Below are positions 1-12,412 of a stretch of 64,000 nt of DNA, in pieces. A program made the position numbers and the translations under genes. The notes below the pieces were generated by a model that saw only the letters and a list, made by a program, of their open reading frames with translations, was not told the origin of the DNA and searched no databases. The DNA is from Patella vulgata (lineage: Eukaryota; Mollusca; Gastropoda; Patellidae). Every line of letters starts with the position of its first letter. Within the stretch, counting starts at the first letter, position 1. Location of the stretch: NCBI RefSeq assembly GCF_932274485.2, contig NC_065883.2:68119210-68183209 (forward strand). Reading direction: 5' to 3'.

Positions 1-528
1 TTTCTAGAAATTTTTCTGGGGGAGACAGGCCCCAACAAATCCCCAGACGGTGCGTTTCACGACTTTGGCGCAAGACGTTGACCTTGAAGAGACGTGGAAA
101 ACCATTTAATAGACATAGTAAAAGTCATATCTTACGAGATTATCGCTGGTCTTGTCAGAAAATGCTATTTTATATATGACCAGTTTGTGTTTGAAAAATT
201 TAAAAAGAAATTATTTATTCTCCCACCATTAAAGCACACTAATTACGAAATATCGCTCTCAGAAACTTCATGGTTTCTTTTGCAATTTGTTTGGGGTAAG
301 ACGTTATATAAATAATATCAATCTGTCTACCACAAAAATTTAACAGATACAAATGCATGTTATTCCACAGGTAGACAGACAGGGCCTCCTTTGAAGGGAC
401 TCAGTGAAGGGAACGCGGTTGGTTTAGAGTTTGTCTGACCCCTTTGAATATTTGCGTCTCATCTCCAATGAAAACAATCATGTTGCTCTCATGCTGTTCT
501 CAACCAGAATCAAACATATATCGTACCC
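1..528. other. No gene seen; fragment of a dispersed repeat
   Basis: No coding exon is convincing here. About 190-310 resembles the sequences near 41445-41540 and 42535-42605 (shared words such as GAAATTATTTATTC and TTGCAATTTGTTTGG), so this is an old fragment of the element that forms the large inverted repeat at 39.6-42.9 kb. Confidence 0.5.
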
Positions 529-828
529 GAGATTTGTTAGGGGGGTTGGATGGCTGAATGGTTAGCGTGCGCGCGCTGTATCATAAAGTCTGTCATTGAG
601 TCGACTGGCGTGGTTTCGAATCCCCGGTTGTACGTGACAAGGAGTAGGGTCGCCTGTCCAACCTCGTGGGTTTTCTCCGGGTCCTCCGGTTTCCTCCCAC
701 TGCTAAAGACCCCTATGCAAGCGAATTATTGAAATAAAATTAAACCATATGTTAGTCCCGAAATGACCTAGTTTGTGTCGAGTGGACGTTAAACCCCATC
801 TCTCTCTCTCGAGAGAGAGATTTGTTAG
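529..828 (+). mobile_element. Full-length tRNA-derived SINE (family A) with target duplication
   Basis: The element body is 541-816, flanked by a 12-bp direct repeat GAGATTTGTTAG at 529-540 and 817-828. Its head is tRNA-like: an A-box-like stretch (TGGCTGAATGGTTAG) near 550 and a B-box-like stretch (GGTTTCGAATCCC) near 612. The body has the words TTTCTCCGGG and CCGGTTTCCTCCCAC. It ends with GGACGTTAAACCCCAT followed by a (TC)n tail. The perfect duplication and intact promoter boxes suggest a fairly recent RNA polymerase III-driven copy. The reading frames across it are not genes. Confidence 0.9.
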
Positions 829-2850
829 CATGTTCCACACAACCCAACATTCATCGGCACCGGGATTAAGGGTGTATATCTTTGTTTCTAACGCTTATTG
901 GGAATACGCCACGGAAACTACAATAAAAACTTATTTACAAAAACATTCTAAAGAGTGAAAACTGACATATTTCAAGCTTTACTGTATTTAAAGAAATAAT
1001 TTAAATCAGCCGGCTGAAACCCCGTCTCCGCTATTTGTTCAGTCATTCTTTAGGTATAGTGCCAGTTTCCACCGACAATGATATTGCAAACAAGTGTCCA
1101 ATCTATAAAAGCATACATTCCTACAAAATGTTTCTTTAGTCAAGTGAAACAATAAATTCATAACTATGCGAGGGTGTGGTAAGTAAATTCGTGGTAACAA
1201 GTCTGAAAAGGCTAATGTGACATAGAACAAGGTCACCTTGATGTTGACAAATACGTAAGACGATATGAACATCAACTAAAAAGATATGTAATGTGATTCA
1301 GCTACAAGGTGATATATGCATATATGCAGCATAGATAATAAAAACTTCTATTCAAGTTAAACCAACTGTATCTATTTATTTAAGTCTTACGTGGAGCTGA
1401 ATACATTTTATGATTTATTGTCATCTATTGGTGGTTAACAGTGTGTAACTAAAAACTAAAATTGGATCTTATTATTGCCAATGATACAATGTACATGTAA
1501 TAGCAAGTGTATATATATTTTTTGTTCAGTCTGTACACAGTAACATATCTGAGAACCATATTATTATCATTTCTGCCCAAGGCTCCCTGTGCCTTATAGT
1601 TAGCAGTGATACAAGGCAATTACCAATTTTCCATGTTCTTGGCCTGAAGAAATAAAATAATAAAAGTCAAGTTTTTATTATTATGCAAGTGGAAAAATAC
1701 AATTATTCATAGTATGATTTGAATAAATACAACTGATTTGAAGTTGGAATTATTATTTGTCTAAGATGACTGGGCATTTACAAATTGAAATAGTTACTCT
1801 TCATCAAGAAAATACATGAATATTTTTCCCAATTCACCTGGATTTTATTGTAGGTCTTTGTACGTGAAATAGCTTTATTTAACGTCCGCTACCACCGAAG
1901 TGATATTGCAGAAAATTAACAAATTCGGATTCCCTTTTAAAGGAAATTGACCGCACTATCGCTGGATTGTATTATATAGGTCATGTCAGTGTTTTTCAAA
2001 ATGGCGCCCAGAACACAAAACAAACATTGCAATTCAAGGCGGACTGGTGTCGAGGCTGTATCCTAAGAATGATTTTTTGAATATTTAATCACACAGAAAC
2101 ACAAGTATGCACATGCAGTTATGATATAATATTAAATTAGCTTACCTCAAATACCTCGAAATATACTGTTTGGTCAGTTTGTCCGCCCGTCATATTTCTA
2201 TTAGTCACACATCCTTCGGCCAATTAAAATGGACGTATATTTTGTTTTAACCGAAACGAAAAATTTGCGTTATAAATAGTAAACGCGCTTGATTGACCGA
2301 CCACTGCTAATGATTTTTCGTGAAACGGTATAACTGCAATCAACACACGGCCGCCATTCTCGATGATTGACAACTCACGTTTTTCCTCATCCACCAAAGA
2401 ACCGTTAGGTTTCTTTGAACATACTGTAATAACATTGGGATTATCAGTTAATCAGCTTTAATTATCCCGCTTTGTTCGTTGCCATTTCTTATATTTTCCA
2501 CAAAAAAACTTTGCCTTGTACGCACTAATTTATCAATTGGTATTGCCATCTACGACAAGCATGTCAACGTGCAGCTCACGGATTATCGTTAACAATTTCT
2601 AGTGGCTTGTAAAAAAAGATTGCATGTCGTGTAAATATTTATTTTGGTTTTTTTGTAGGTCATTTTCAAATAAATTCATCAGCATATTATTCGTTTTAAA
2701 TAAATATAAAACTTTTATGAGAAACGATGATTATCAAAGAATCGTAAGTGCAACTAATGTTTTATCGTTTGGTTGAGCCTTTTACTAACCACGTGTTTCA
2801 TGTTAATAAATATTTTCTTTCGTGTTTTGAATTGGCCTATTTCTAATAAA
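829..2850. other. Intergenic, AT-rich; dispersed repeat fragments
   Basis: No exon structure was recognised. About 1040-1280, read on the minus strand, resembles 52880-53010 on the plus strand (both hold TTTGTCAACATCAAGGTGA), so a dispersed repeat lies here. Around 2150-2400 there is a slightly more CpG-rich patch that could be regulatory, but nothing identifies it. Confidence 0.4.
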
Positions 2851-2859
2851 TTATCCCGA

Positions 2860-2990
2860 GTCCCAAACGTCGTTAACCCGAGTCCCAAACGACGTATACC
2901 AAAGTCCCAAACGTCGTATACCCGAGTCCCAAATGTCGTGGTCATATTTTTTTGAGTCCCAAATGACGAGAGTCCCAAATGACATGTAAT
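2860..2990. repeat. Minisatellite, about 24-bp unit
   Basis: The word GAGTCCCAAA(C/T)G(A/T)CG recurs about every 22-26 bp, six times, with spacers such as TATACC. Because the spacing is close to a multiple of three, both strands stay open and give spurious reading frames. Confidence 0.75.
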
Positions 2991-2999
2991 CCGTTGTTC

Positions 3000-3333
3000 A
3001 ACCTCTGTGAGTCTGTGTAATATTTAATATTAGGCCCCATTTTTGCCTGATTCAGTCACAGTTAATAAATAATGGAACTAGAATCAGCCTGTGGAAGTTT
3101 CTCTATAGTTTTATTATTTTTTCCAGTCAGTGATGATATGTGACTCTTTCCACCTTCCAGCAATAATTATTGAGAATTTACCAAGGACTCCATTGGCATT
3201 GAATCGAAGAAAAACAGGTAAAAATTTCAATTAATTTTTATATTTTCTATTTTTTTTTTTACCAATGTCCTACAACGATTAGTGTATGTGAACATACAAT
3301 CCAAAATAAAGTATTTATATGGCACTTACATGC

Positions 3334-3368
<35 letters not shown>

Positions 3369-3620
3369 GACATAAACAAGGCCTTACATGTACTTGTATT
3401 TGAAGAATCAAGTAGTCCATGCTGTGCCTATATGCATACCGGTAATCAACTACGACGAGGATTAGCCTACTTCCGTTTCCACCCTTTCCCTGCACACTGT
3501 CTCATTCTACATGTATTAAAAATTGGTATGTTACTGTAATATTTGTAGAGTTGTTGCAAGATGGGTCCTTATATCTACTTAGCCTACAGACGCTAGGTCG
3601 TTTCGGGAAAAAGGACAGGT
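3000..3620. other. Non-coding stretch with a (GA)n microsatellite
   Basis: A (GA)n run lies at about 3338-3366. The open frames on both strands cross this run and have no other coding character. Nothing else was recognised. Confidence 0.5.
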
Positions 3621-3905
3621 AAGGTTAAATTTAATATGAATAATTCCCTTGCGGGTATGGGTATTTAGCAAAAGGAGGAAACAAAAGGACCCAGAGATTA
3701 GAGAAGGTATGCTTCAATTTAATATGAATAATTCGCTTGGCGTAGGGGTACATGTATTTAGAAAACGGAGGAAACCGAATGACCCAGCGAAAAAACTCAA
3801 GAGATTGGACAGGCGACTCTACTCCTTGAAATTGAAACCATGCCACTTAACACAATGACAGACCCTGTGATTTCATGCGCATGCATTACCTACTAGACCA
3901 TTCCC
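3620..3905 (-). mobile_element. Degraded SINE family A copy with a duplicated tail part
   Basis: Read on the minus strand this is the family A SINE in decayed form: B-box-like words near 3830, the CCGTTTTCTAAA-type body, and the tail side at the low-coordinate end. The segment around AATATGAATAATTC occurs twice (about 3634 and 3721), so the tail half was duplicated after or during insertion. Confidence 0.65.
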
Positions 3906-4014
3906 CCCAGCCCCACCCCATATCGAATAAAAGTATGACTTATTTCAAATATGATATTTACATATAAAGAAAGTAGAGAGACTTCAATCTTACTAGAAAA
4001 ATACTAGATTACCT

Positions 4015-4210
4015 GAAATGAAATGGGGTTTAAAGACGTCCTACTGGTCAGCTCTGACTGGTCTAATGCATTGTGCTAAGTGAAAATGTTTGTCTGGGCA
4101 GCGACACTATGGCCTACTCTCATACCGAATTCAAACTGCCAAGAGAACTTTTATGTGTACACCAATGTGTACATTGGATCTCAGGGGAAACCACTCTGCA
4201 AAATCAAGAT
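4015..4210 (-). mobile_element. SINE family B fragment, cut by a MITE
   Basis: It begins GAAATGAAATGGGGTTTAA, the reverse complement of the family B tail, and continues through the family B body (CCTACTCTCATACCGAATTC, then ACCAATGTGTACA). The match stops where the 462-bp MITE begins at 4211, so its 5' half is missing. Confidence 0.8.
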
Positions 4211-4672
4211 GGAGGCAGACCACCATTAATTTCCCCATTGACTTCAATGTTAATTCTGGCCTCTTTGCCCACCTCCAACTTTTCCCAAAATTTTCGTTTG
4301 GCTGAATGCTTTTCTCTACAGACAGAGGAACAAATGGTCATGTCCTTGCACTAAAATTTGTATGAGGTTGACCACCAAAATTTTGAGATACACAAACTTG
4401 AAGAAGCATACTAAAAACATGTGACTAGTTGCCGTACATATCGCCGTAGCTAACCTGATAACCCTCTTATCCTTCCGCCTCAAAATCATGAATATTTACC
4501 AAAACCTGACAGAAAATGTTAATTCAAACCCTCTTCGTCCATTCTAGACCAAAAAATCAACAAAAATGGGCATGCAAAAGGGGAGAAAAGAGAGAGAGAG
4601 AGAATTGCTATAAATAGACGAACTACAATTCGTGGGTACCGAGATGGTGAAATTTAATGGTGGTCTGCCTCC
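4211..4672. mobile_element. MITE type 1, copy 1 (462 bp)
   Basis: Its terminal inverted repeats are GGAGGCAGACCACCATTAA at 4211 and the complement TTAATGGTGGTCTGCCTCC ending at 4672. It carries no protein-sized frame of its own. Inside is a (GA)n patch near 4590. The same element recurs at 6646-7107 and 9081-9542. Confidence 0.85.
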
Positions 4673-6645
4673 TATATGGTTTTATAAGTTCATATATCAT
4701 CAAAATTCTTTTCTTTATAGCTTCACATTTATTTTTGCAACATTATTATAATACAGAATCAGAAAAAAATAATTACTGCAGAAATGGTGACCCTTTAAAG
4801 TTATGTACTGTTTTGTATACCAGATTGCAGCTCAGGTCCATGGGCCTTTTGTTCTAGAATTGAAGATTCTTTCTTAATTTTGTCGAAATGTGAGTTCTGC
4901 GAAAAGATTTAAAGAGTTTCAAACAAGTCACATCAAAAATATTCAAAACATTGGAATATTTTTCAAAAATTGACTTTCTTTTACCTTTTTCTACAAAATG
5001 GTCCATTTTTGACACTTTGTATGCCTCAAAATGCTAATATTTCCCTATTTCTGGGAAAGTCTGAGATGAAAAGCATTTATTTCTAGAAACCTTGGCCGGT
5101 ATACAGGAAGACAAGCTGCAAATTTGTTGCATTGAAGGTAACTGTAAGGAACTATAGTGAAACCTGTAAGCCCACCCCCTAAAAATGTTGGTGTGGTAAC
5201 AAATCCCACTTGTGTCCACATAAGTAATACTGTTGATGGAATATGGCTAAAAGCCATGTTCTTCTATCCCTGGCTTATATACATACATATAAACACAGTT
5301 TGTTATAAGAAGTATGAATTATTTATTAAAATATGGATTGATAAATGTAAAATAAATGCTGTATTTAGGTGACAACCAGCCACTCTAATAAAAGGGTCGC
5401 AAAGCACTATTTTTTTTTAAAAAATGGGAATATTTCAGTTTTAAAAATACTTTAACAATCAGAGGTATCCTTGAAATTACACAGTGTAAATGTTATGTGG
5501 AAGCAAGTTATTTTGATCTTTACATCAATGTCCTGACAAAATGAGATGGAAAAAGGGAGTTCTGACATAATTCAAAGCATAAAAGGGGTATGAAAAGGCT
5601 ATTAATTAATATTTTATAGCCCTGTAAGTGCCACATTTTAAAAGATCACCACAAATAATTGATTTACATTCAAAATGTAAAACATTAAGCTGCAAAAAAC
5701 ACATCTACAACATATCCATTTTGGGGTGTGGACTCATTTGGAAGAAATGTCATAGGATTACATGTTTGACCATAAACAAAAAGTCTTAGAAATCCTTGAA
5801 ATCTTATATGTAACTATTTGTTTGTGTCAAATAAAATGCTCGGTTACAATTCAAGCACAAAATCAAATTACTGCTAATTTGGAGTCAACAAATGTTCAAT
5901 TGAATATCCAAATATCATCTTCAAGAAAAGGGGTGGGGTGGGGAGGGTAAGCCATTCTAAATGAAATGAAGACAGAGAAATTTCCCTGCAAACACATAGA
6001 TTTTACCTTCTCGAGAAGGGAAATGCAACAATTTCAGGTTTTGAAAGATTAAAATTATGTTAAGCCTGAGGAAAACAGCAGCAAAATGCAGTTCACTCAT
6101 GTTTTGAAAATTCTAACACACCTAAGCAGAACATAATTAGACTAAATTTCTTAATTTTTAAATTTTTGACAAACACATGAATACTTTTTCAATATCTGAC
6201 AAACACATGGATCCTTGCCAAGTTATTTAACAATGAAAATAAAGACATGCAAGACATTTTGGTTCATTTTACAACAGATGAATAATTAATATTTTGACAG
6301 CAATACTGGGGGTAATCTGAAGAATTTCAGACAATTTATCATGATTTTTAGGCAAAATTGAGGGAAATTATGATACTTTCTTCCCGTCTAACCTTTATAA
6401 TGCAGAAAAAGTAAAAATCATACATTAAAATATTTTCCACTAATTTTGAAAAGTAAATAAACACTGAAAATCACAAAATTTTGACTAAAATCAAAACTTC
6501 CCCTCCCAAATTTGTCAAATATTTTTGAAATTTTACCATTTCACATTTTTTACTATCAAAATGCCATATATCACATTTTCTGACAATTTGGAGATCATAT
6601 CATCAAATTTAGGCCTTTCATCCACTGTCAGGTTGTTTTCATATA

Positions 6646-7107
6646 GGAGGCAGACCACCATTAATTTCCCCATTGACTTCAATGTTAATTCTGGCCTCTT
6701 TGCCCACCTCCAACTTTTCCCAAAATTTTCGTTTGGCTGAATGCTTTTCTCTACAGACAGAGGAACAAATGGTCATGTCCTTGCACTAAAATTTGTATGA
6801 GGTTGACCACCAAAATTTTGAGATACACAAACTTGAAGAAGCATACTAAAAACATGTGACTAGTTGCCGTACATATCGCCGTAGCTAACCTGATAACCCT
6901 CTTATCCTTCCGCCTCAAAATCATGAATATTTACCAAAACCTGACAGAAAATGTTAATTCAAACCCTCTTCGTCCATTCTAGACCAAAAAATCAACAAAA
7001 ATGGGCATGCAAAAGGGGAGAAAAGAGAGAGAGAGAGAATTGCTATAAATAGACGAACTACAATTCGTGGGTACCGAGATGGTGAAATTTAATGGTGGTC
7101 TGCCTCC
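6646..7107. mobile_element. MITE type 1, copy 2
   Basis: This is identical in layout to the copy at 4211. Here the flanks read CATATA before and TATATGG after, compatible with a TA or TATA target duplication. Confidence 0.85.
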
Positions 7108-9080
7108 TATATGGTTTTATAAGTTCATATATCATCAAAATTCTTTTCTTTATAGCTTCACATTTATTTTTGCAACATTATTATAATACAGAATCAGAAA
7201 AAAATAATTACTGCAGAAATGGTGACCCTTTAAAGTTATGTACTGTTTTGTATACCAGATTGCAGCTCAGGTCCATGGGCCTTTTGTTCTAGAATTGAAG
7301 ATTCTTTCTTAATTTTGTCGAAATGTGAGTTCTGCGAAAAGATTTAAAGAGTTTCAAACAAGTCACATCAAAAATATTCAAAACATTGGAATATTTTTCA
7401 AAAATTGACTTTCTTTTACCTTTTTCTACAAAATGGTCCATTTTTGACACTTTGTATGCCTCAAAATGCTAATATTTCCCTATTTTTGGGAAAGTCTGAG
7501 ATGAAAAGCATTTATTTCTAGAAACCTTGGCCGGTATACAGGAAGACAAGCTGCAAATTTGTTGCATTGAAGGTAACTGTAAGGAACTATAGTGAAACCT
7601 GTAAGCCCACCCCCTAAAAATGTTGGTGTGGTAACAAATCCCACTTGTGTCCACATAAGTAATACTGTTGATGGAATATGGCTAAAAGCCATGTTCTTCT
7701 ATCCCTGGCTTATATACATACATATAAACACAGTTTGTTATAAGAAGTATGAATTATTTATTAAAATATGGATTGATAAATGTAAAATAAATGCTGTATT
7801 TAGGTGACAACCAGCCACTCTAATAAAAGGGTCGCAAAGCACTATTTTTTTTTTAAAAATGGGAATATTTCAGTTTTAAAAATACTTTAACAATCAGAGG
7901 TATCCTTGAAATTACACAGTGTAAATATTATGTGGAAGCAAGTTATTTTGATCTTTACATCAATGTCCTGACAAAATGAGATGGAAAAAGGGAGTTCTGA
8001 CATAATTCAAAGCATAAAAGGGGTATGAAAAGGCTATTAATTAATATTTTATAGCCCTGTAAGTGCCACATTTTAAAAGATCACCACAAATAATTGATTT
8101 ACATTCAAAATGTAAAACATTAAGCTGCAAAAAACACATCTACAACATATCCATTTTGGGGTGTGGACTCATTTGGAAGAAATGTCATAGGATTACATGT
8201 TTGACCATAAACAAAAAGTCTTAGAAATCCTTGAAATCTTATATGTAACTATTTGTTTGTGTCAAATAAAATGCTCGGTTACAATTCAAGCACAAAATCA
8301 AATTACTGCTAATTTGGAGTCAACAAATGTTCAATTGAATATCCAAATATCATCTTCAAGAAAAGGGGTGGGGTGGGGAGGGTAAGCCATTCTAAATGAA
8401 ATGAAGACAGAGAAATTTCCCTGCAAACACATAGATTTTACCTTCTCGAGAAGGGAAATGCAACAATTTCAGGTTTTGAAAGATTAAAATTATGTTAAGC
8501 CTGAGGAAAACAGCAGCAAAATGCAGTTCACTCATGTTTTGAAAATTCTAACACACCTAAGCAGAACATAATTAGACTAAATTTCTTAATTTTTAAATTT
8601 TTGACAAACACATGAATACTTTTTCAATATCTGACAAACACATGGATCCTTGCCAAGTTATTTAACAATGAAAATAAAGACATGCAAGACATTTTGGTTC
8701 ATTTTACAACAGATGAATAATTAATATTTTGACAGCAATACTGGGGGTAATCTGAAGAATTTCAGACAATTTATCATGATTTTTAGGCAAAATTGAGGGA
8801 AATTATGATACTTTCTTCCCGTCTAACCTTTATAATGCAGAAAAAGTAAAAATCATACATTAAAATATTTTCCACTAATTTTGAAAAGTAAATAAACACT
8901 GAAAATCACAAAATTTTGACTAAAATCAAAACTTCCCCTCCCAAATTTGTCAAATATTTTTGAAATTTTACCATTTCACATTTTTTACTATCAAAATGCC
9001 ATATATCACATTTTCTGACAATTTGGAGATCATATCATCAAATTTAGGCCTTTCATCCACTGTCAGGTTGTTTTCATATA

Positions 9081-9542
9081 GGAGGCAGACCACCATTAAT
9101 TTCCCCATTGACTTCAATGTTAATTCTGGCCTCTTTGCCCACCTCCAACTTTTCCCAAAATTTTCGTTTGGCTGAATGCTTTTCTCTACAGACAGAGGAA
9201 CAAATGGTCATGTCCTTGCACTAAAATTTGTATGAGGTTGACCACCAAAATTTTGAGATACACAAACTTGAAGAAGCATACTAAAAACATGTGACTAGTT
9301 GCCGTACATATCGCCGTAGCTAACCTGATAACCCTCTTATCCTTCCGCCTCAAAATCATGAATATTTACCAAAACCTGACAGAAAATGTTAATTCAAACC
9401 CTCTTCGTCCATTCTAGACCAAAAAATCAACAAAAATGGGCATGCAAAAGGGGAGAAAAGAGAGAGAGAGAGAATTGCTATAAATAGACGAACTACAATT
9501 CCTGGGTACCGAGATGGTGAAATTTAATGGTGGTCTGCCTCC
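9081..9542. mobile_element. MITE type 1, copy 3
   Basis: Third copy with the same inverted repeats, at the start of the truncated third unit of the 2435-bp array. Confidence 0.85.
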
Positions 9543-9584
9543 TATATGGTTTTATAAGTTCATATATCATCAAAAGTCTTTTCT

Positions 9585-10040
9585 TTATAATTATTTCCCC
9601 TTATTTCATGATGGACGAATGTAGTGCGAGTTATAAATAGACAATTTTTCCCTTAATTTTTTTCTCCCCTCTTCCTGCATTTTTGGGTTGACTTTTTGGT
9701 CTAGAATTGGAGAAAAGGGATCAAATTTGCAATTTCATAGCAGTTTTGGGTAATACTGATGATACTACAGCGGAGGGATAGGGGGTGTAAAGTGTCTTTC
9801 TGCAGAGCAATCATTGTGTCGGAAGTGAGATTTTCACCCCTGTCAACTTCAAATCCGTGTAGCAAAAAATCTAAATGGTCAACCCCCTACAAAATTATGA
9901 TGAGGAGATTGCCAAATGTTGTCCCCATTGTGCCTATAAAGATTGGAACCAACGGAATGTTGAGCAAAAAGCTACAGCCTGTGATGTTACAGTCATTTAA
10001 CATTGAAGTCAATGGGCAAATAATTGCTAGTCTGAGTCCT
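9585..10040. mobile_element. MITE type 2, copy 1 (left end clipped)
   Basis: It matches 12428-12879 almost base for base. The right end AGTCTGAGTCCT is present. The left terminal repeat is clipped at AATTATTTCCCC, where it abuts the broken third unit of the 2435-bp array. Parts resemble MITE type 1 in reverse (TTTTTGGTCTAGAAT and ATAAATAGAC), so the two types are related. The 114-residue frame over it is a by-product. Confidence 0.8.
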
Positions 10041-10339
10041 GATGATATAAAGACGCATGGCCGACTCGGGATGTTGATATTTTTTCAATGGCTTATTTCC
10101 TGAAGTTTTGAATGGAAAGTGTCAGAAATGGTAAGAATACTGCTTTTTTATTGCCCAGCAGTAAGTTTTTTGACTATTTGGTATCAAAATAGCCATGATT
10201 GGGGGTATCCGTTGGTTGAGTGTGAATTTTTGGTTGTAAATGTGTAACATTTTGTTCACAATGATATCAAAACATGGTTAGGTCTAAATATTAAGGCCAA
10301 CTCAACTGCAGATTTGGTCTAAAGTCACTAGATGTAAAC
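10041..10339. other. Non-coding stretch, nothing recognised
   Basis: AT-rich DNA between MITE type 2 and the telomere-like stretch. No exon, repeat unit or terminal repeat was identified. Confidence 0.4.
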
Positions 10340-10500
10340 AAGACTGACCCTAACCCTAACCCAAGACCCAGTCCTTACCCTAACCCTAACCCACAATCTT
10401 GTCAAAAAGCATGTACCCTAGGCCTAAGCCAAGACCTAGTCCTGACCCTAGCCCAAACCCACAATTGTGTCAAAAAATCATGTGCCCTAACCCTATTTAC
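10340..10500. repeat. Degenerate telomere-like CCCTAA stretch
   Basis: Interspersed CCCTAACCC and CCCTAACCCTAACCC words appear at about 10347-10365, 10376-10395 and 10485-10495, mixed with degenerate forms (CCCTAGGCC, CCTGACCCTAGCCC). The animal telomere repeat is TTAGGG, so this is an interstitial telomere-like patch, either a repair scar or a simple repeat of the same sequence. Confidence 0.6.
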
Positions 10501-10984
10501 ATGTTGCGACCTTGAACCAAGTCTGCAGTTGGCCTTAACATTTAGACCTAACATGTTTTTGACATCATACAATGAAATGTTAACATGTACACTCCAAAAT
10601 TCACACCTGTGTGACTTTTGACCAAACATGCAGTTGGCCTTAATATTTAGACCGAACCTCAAAACATGGCATCTACCTTTGAGATTGGCTTAGACTTATA
10701 TGACACTCAAGGTTTACTTTTTTACTGCCTGTTAACTGGTTTCTTTTTGGAGGGCCAGTGACAGGCTGTTCGCTAGAAATAAAGAGGTTTATTTCTATTT
10801 CCAGTTGAAACCATATTTTTTTCTTATTTTCTCACTGTTTTTTTATTGCATATTTATCCCCAGCCTCCTATCTTTCCAGGTGCCAGGGTAATGTTTCATA
10901 GAGTGGAATGATTGACCTCAACACAAGTATTAAAAAAAAAGAAGCAAAACAGGTGAGATAAATGTGCATTTCATACACTTTAAG

Positions 10985-11430
10985 AAGTACATCCAACCTG
11001 ATCCCCACACTTCTGCTCACTAATAGTAATGGGCTGGAAATTTGTTACTGCACAGGCCTGTCTTCTCCCCTTGACATTTAACTGAATGACAGAATTCCAC
11101 ATTTTGACCATTTTCTGGATGTCAATGACCGTTTCCCTGGATAGTATTCGCCCCAGAAAACTCATTCTCATCCAAATTTAACATTTCAGGTCTACATCTC
11201 AAAACCTGATGTCTTCCTGGACTGGCTTTAGGAGAACGATGATGCATATCAATTTCATCCCTGATCTCTATGACACCTGTGGTGGAAGTGGAGGGCAAAT
11301 CGTAATCAGTTTGGGTTCCAGCCCCGAGGACCTCTGTAAACTTTGCTTTTTGGTGATGACTTAATTTCCGAGCTTGAAAAGGACGCCCATGTGTTTATCA
11401 TGGCCTCTCATATTGGAAGATAACATATCT
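10985..11430 (-). pseudogene. Possible decayed coding fragment, family unknown
   Basis: On the minus strand two frames have coding-like composition. The upstream one contains EVLGAGTQTDYDLPSTS and RHQVLRCRPEMLNLDENE. The downstream one contains ETVIDIQKMVKMWNSVIQL and ends in a stop near 10981. They would need a frame change to join. The position between two MITE type 2 copies suggests a decayed transposon protein, but I recognise no domain and composition alone is weak evidence. Confidence 0.3.
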
Positions 11431-11522
11431 CTTGGTCAGGAAAGTTGTAGGCACCATCGCCATTGTAAATCATTTGACAGGCCCGAGTGAACAGGGCGAC
11501 CTATGATTGGTCAGCAATGTAT

Positions 11523-12245
11523 CGGATTCCATAATGGGGGGTGGGGATGAAAAAACTGTTGTAGTGTTACATAATCAGATTATTTCAACTTACTTATCCT
11601 GTGGAAATACAGCTAGATGGGAGATATTTTGAAATTCATAGGCACTGCATGTTTCAACATTTTAGATTTGACCACAATTTGGCACTTGAAACTATGTTAA
11701 CAGAGAAAAACTGTGTGGTTTTCGATGAAAGTGTTAAAAGTCTAATATTGCATCATGATTACTGTTTTAAAGTATTTTCGTGTTTGATTTATATTGAATT
11801 CATCTCATCTTTTTGAAGAATGCATTTATGTTCAAAAATAAAAATGTTCTGTGGAATTCAAAATTCATGTGCTTTTAAATTATCAGATTCCAAACTGGGG
11901 GGTGGGGATGAAAAAGCTGTTGTAGTGTTACATAATCAGATTATTTCAACTTACTTATCCTATGGAAATACAGCTATATAGGAGATATTTTAAAATTGAT
12001 AGGCACTGCATGTTTCAACATTTTAGATTTGACCACAATTTGGCACTTGAAACTACGTTAACAGAGAAAAACTGTGTGGTTTTCGATGAAAGTGTTAAAA
12101 AGTCTAATATTGCATCATGATTACTGTTTTAAAGTATTTTTGTGTTTGATTTATATTGAATTTATCTCATCGTTTTACAGAATGCATTTATGTTCAAAAA
12201 TAAAAATGTTCTGTTTAATTCAAAATTCATGTGCTTTTAAATTTC
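11523..12245. repeat. Tandem duplication, 361-bp unit, two copies
   Basis: ATAATCAGATTATTTCAACT and the following sequence recurs 361 bp downstream (TGGAAATACAGCTA at 11602 and 11963) with a few percent difference. It is AT-rich and no protein is recognised. Confidence 0.9.
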
Positions 12246-12412
12246 TGTCTGAAATTCCGCAGTTTTCTGATGTATTATAGTGTTTGCAGAATGCCGCATA
12301 GCTCATCTGAAAATGCATAGATTTTCATATTCTTTGGCCAGGGAATTGCATATATGTTTGTTTATTAGATAACAACAGATTTGTTTAAACTGCAGAAACA
12401 TGTGAGGTATAT

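Larger units (their letters stand above)
4211..9586. repeat. Tandem array, unit 2435 bp, about 2.2 copies
   Basis: Sequence from 4211 recurs at 6646 and again at 9081 with only scattered substitutions (for example in the T run near 5411 versus 7845). Each unit is one 462-bp MITE plus 1973 bp of AT-rich non-coding DNA. The third unit stops about 45 bp after its MITE, at 9586, where another repeat begins. The short frames in the units are identical between copies only because the DNA was recently duplicated. I see no gene in the 1973-bp part. Confidence 0.92.

Noticed and set aside
550-620. tRNA-like sequence that could be a tRNA gene
   Set aside because: The A and B boxes belong to SINE heads. 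The acceptor stem does not close, and the sequence continues into the SINE body.
3259-3539. Reading frames over the (GA)n run
   Set aside because: Simple-sequence translation (repeated Arg-Glu or Leu-Ser) with no coding context. The same applies to the runs at 53449, 57965 and 63390.
4657-8385. Pairs of identical small frames 2435 bp apart taken as paralogous genes
   Set aside because: Identity is due to recent tandem duplication of AT-rich DNA. The frames have no domain, no codon signature and overlap on both strands.
10340-10500. A true chromosome end
   Set aside because: Only a few degenerate telomere words, with ordinary repeats on both sides.
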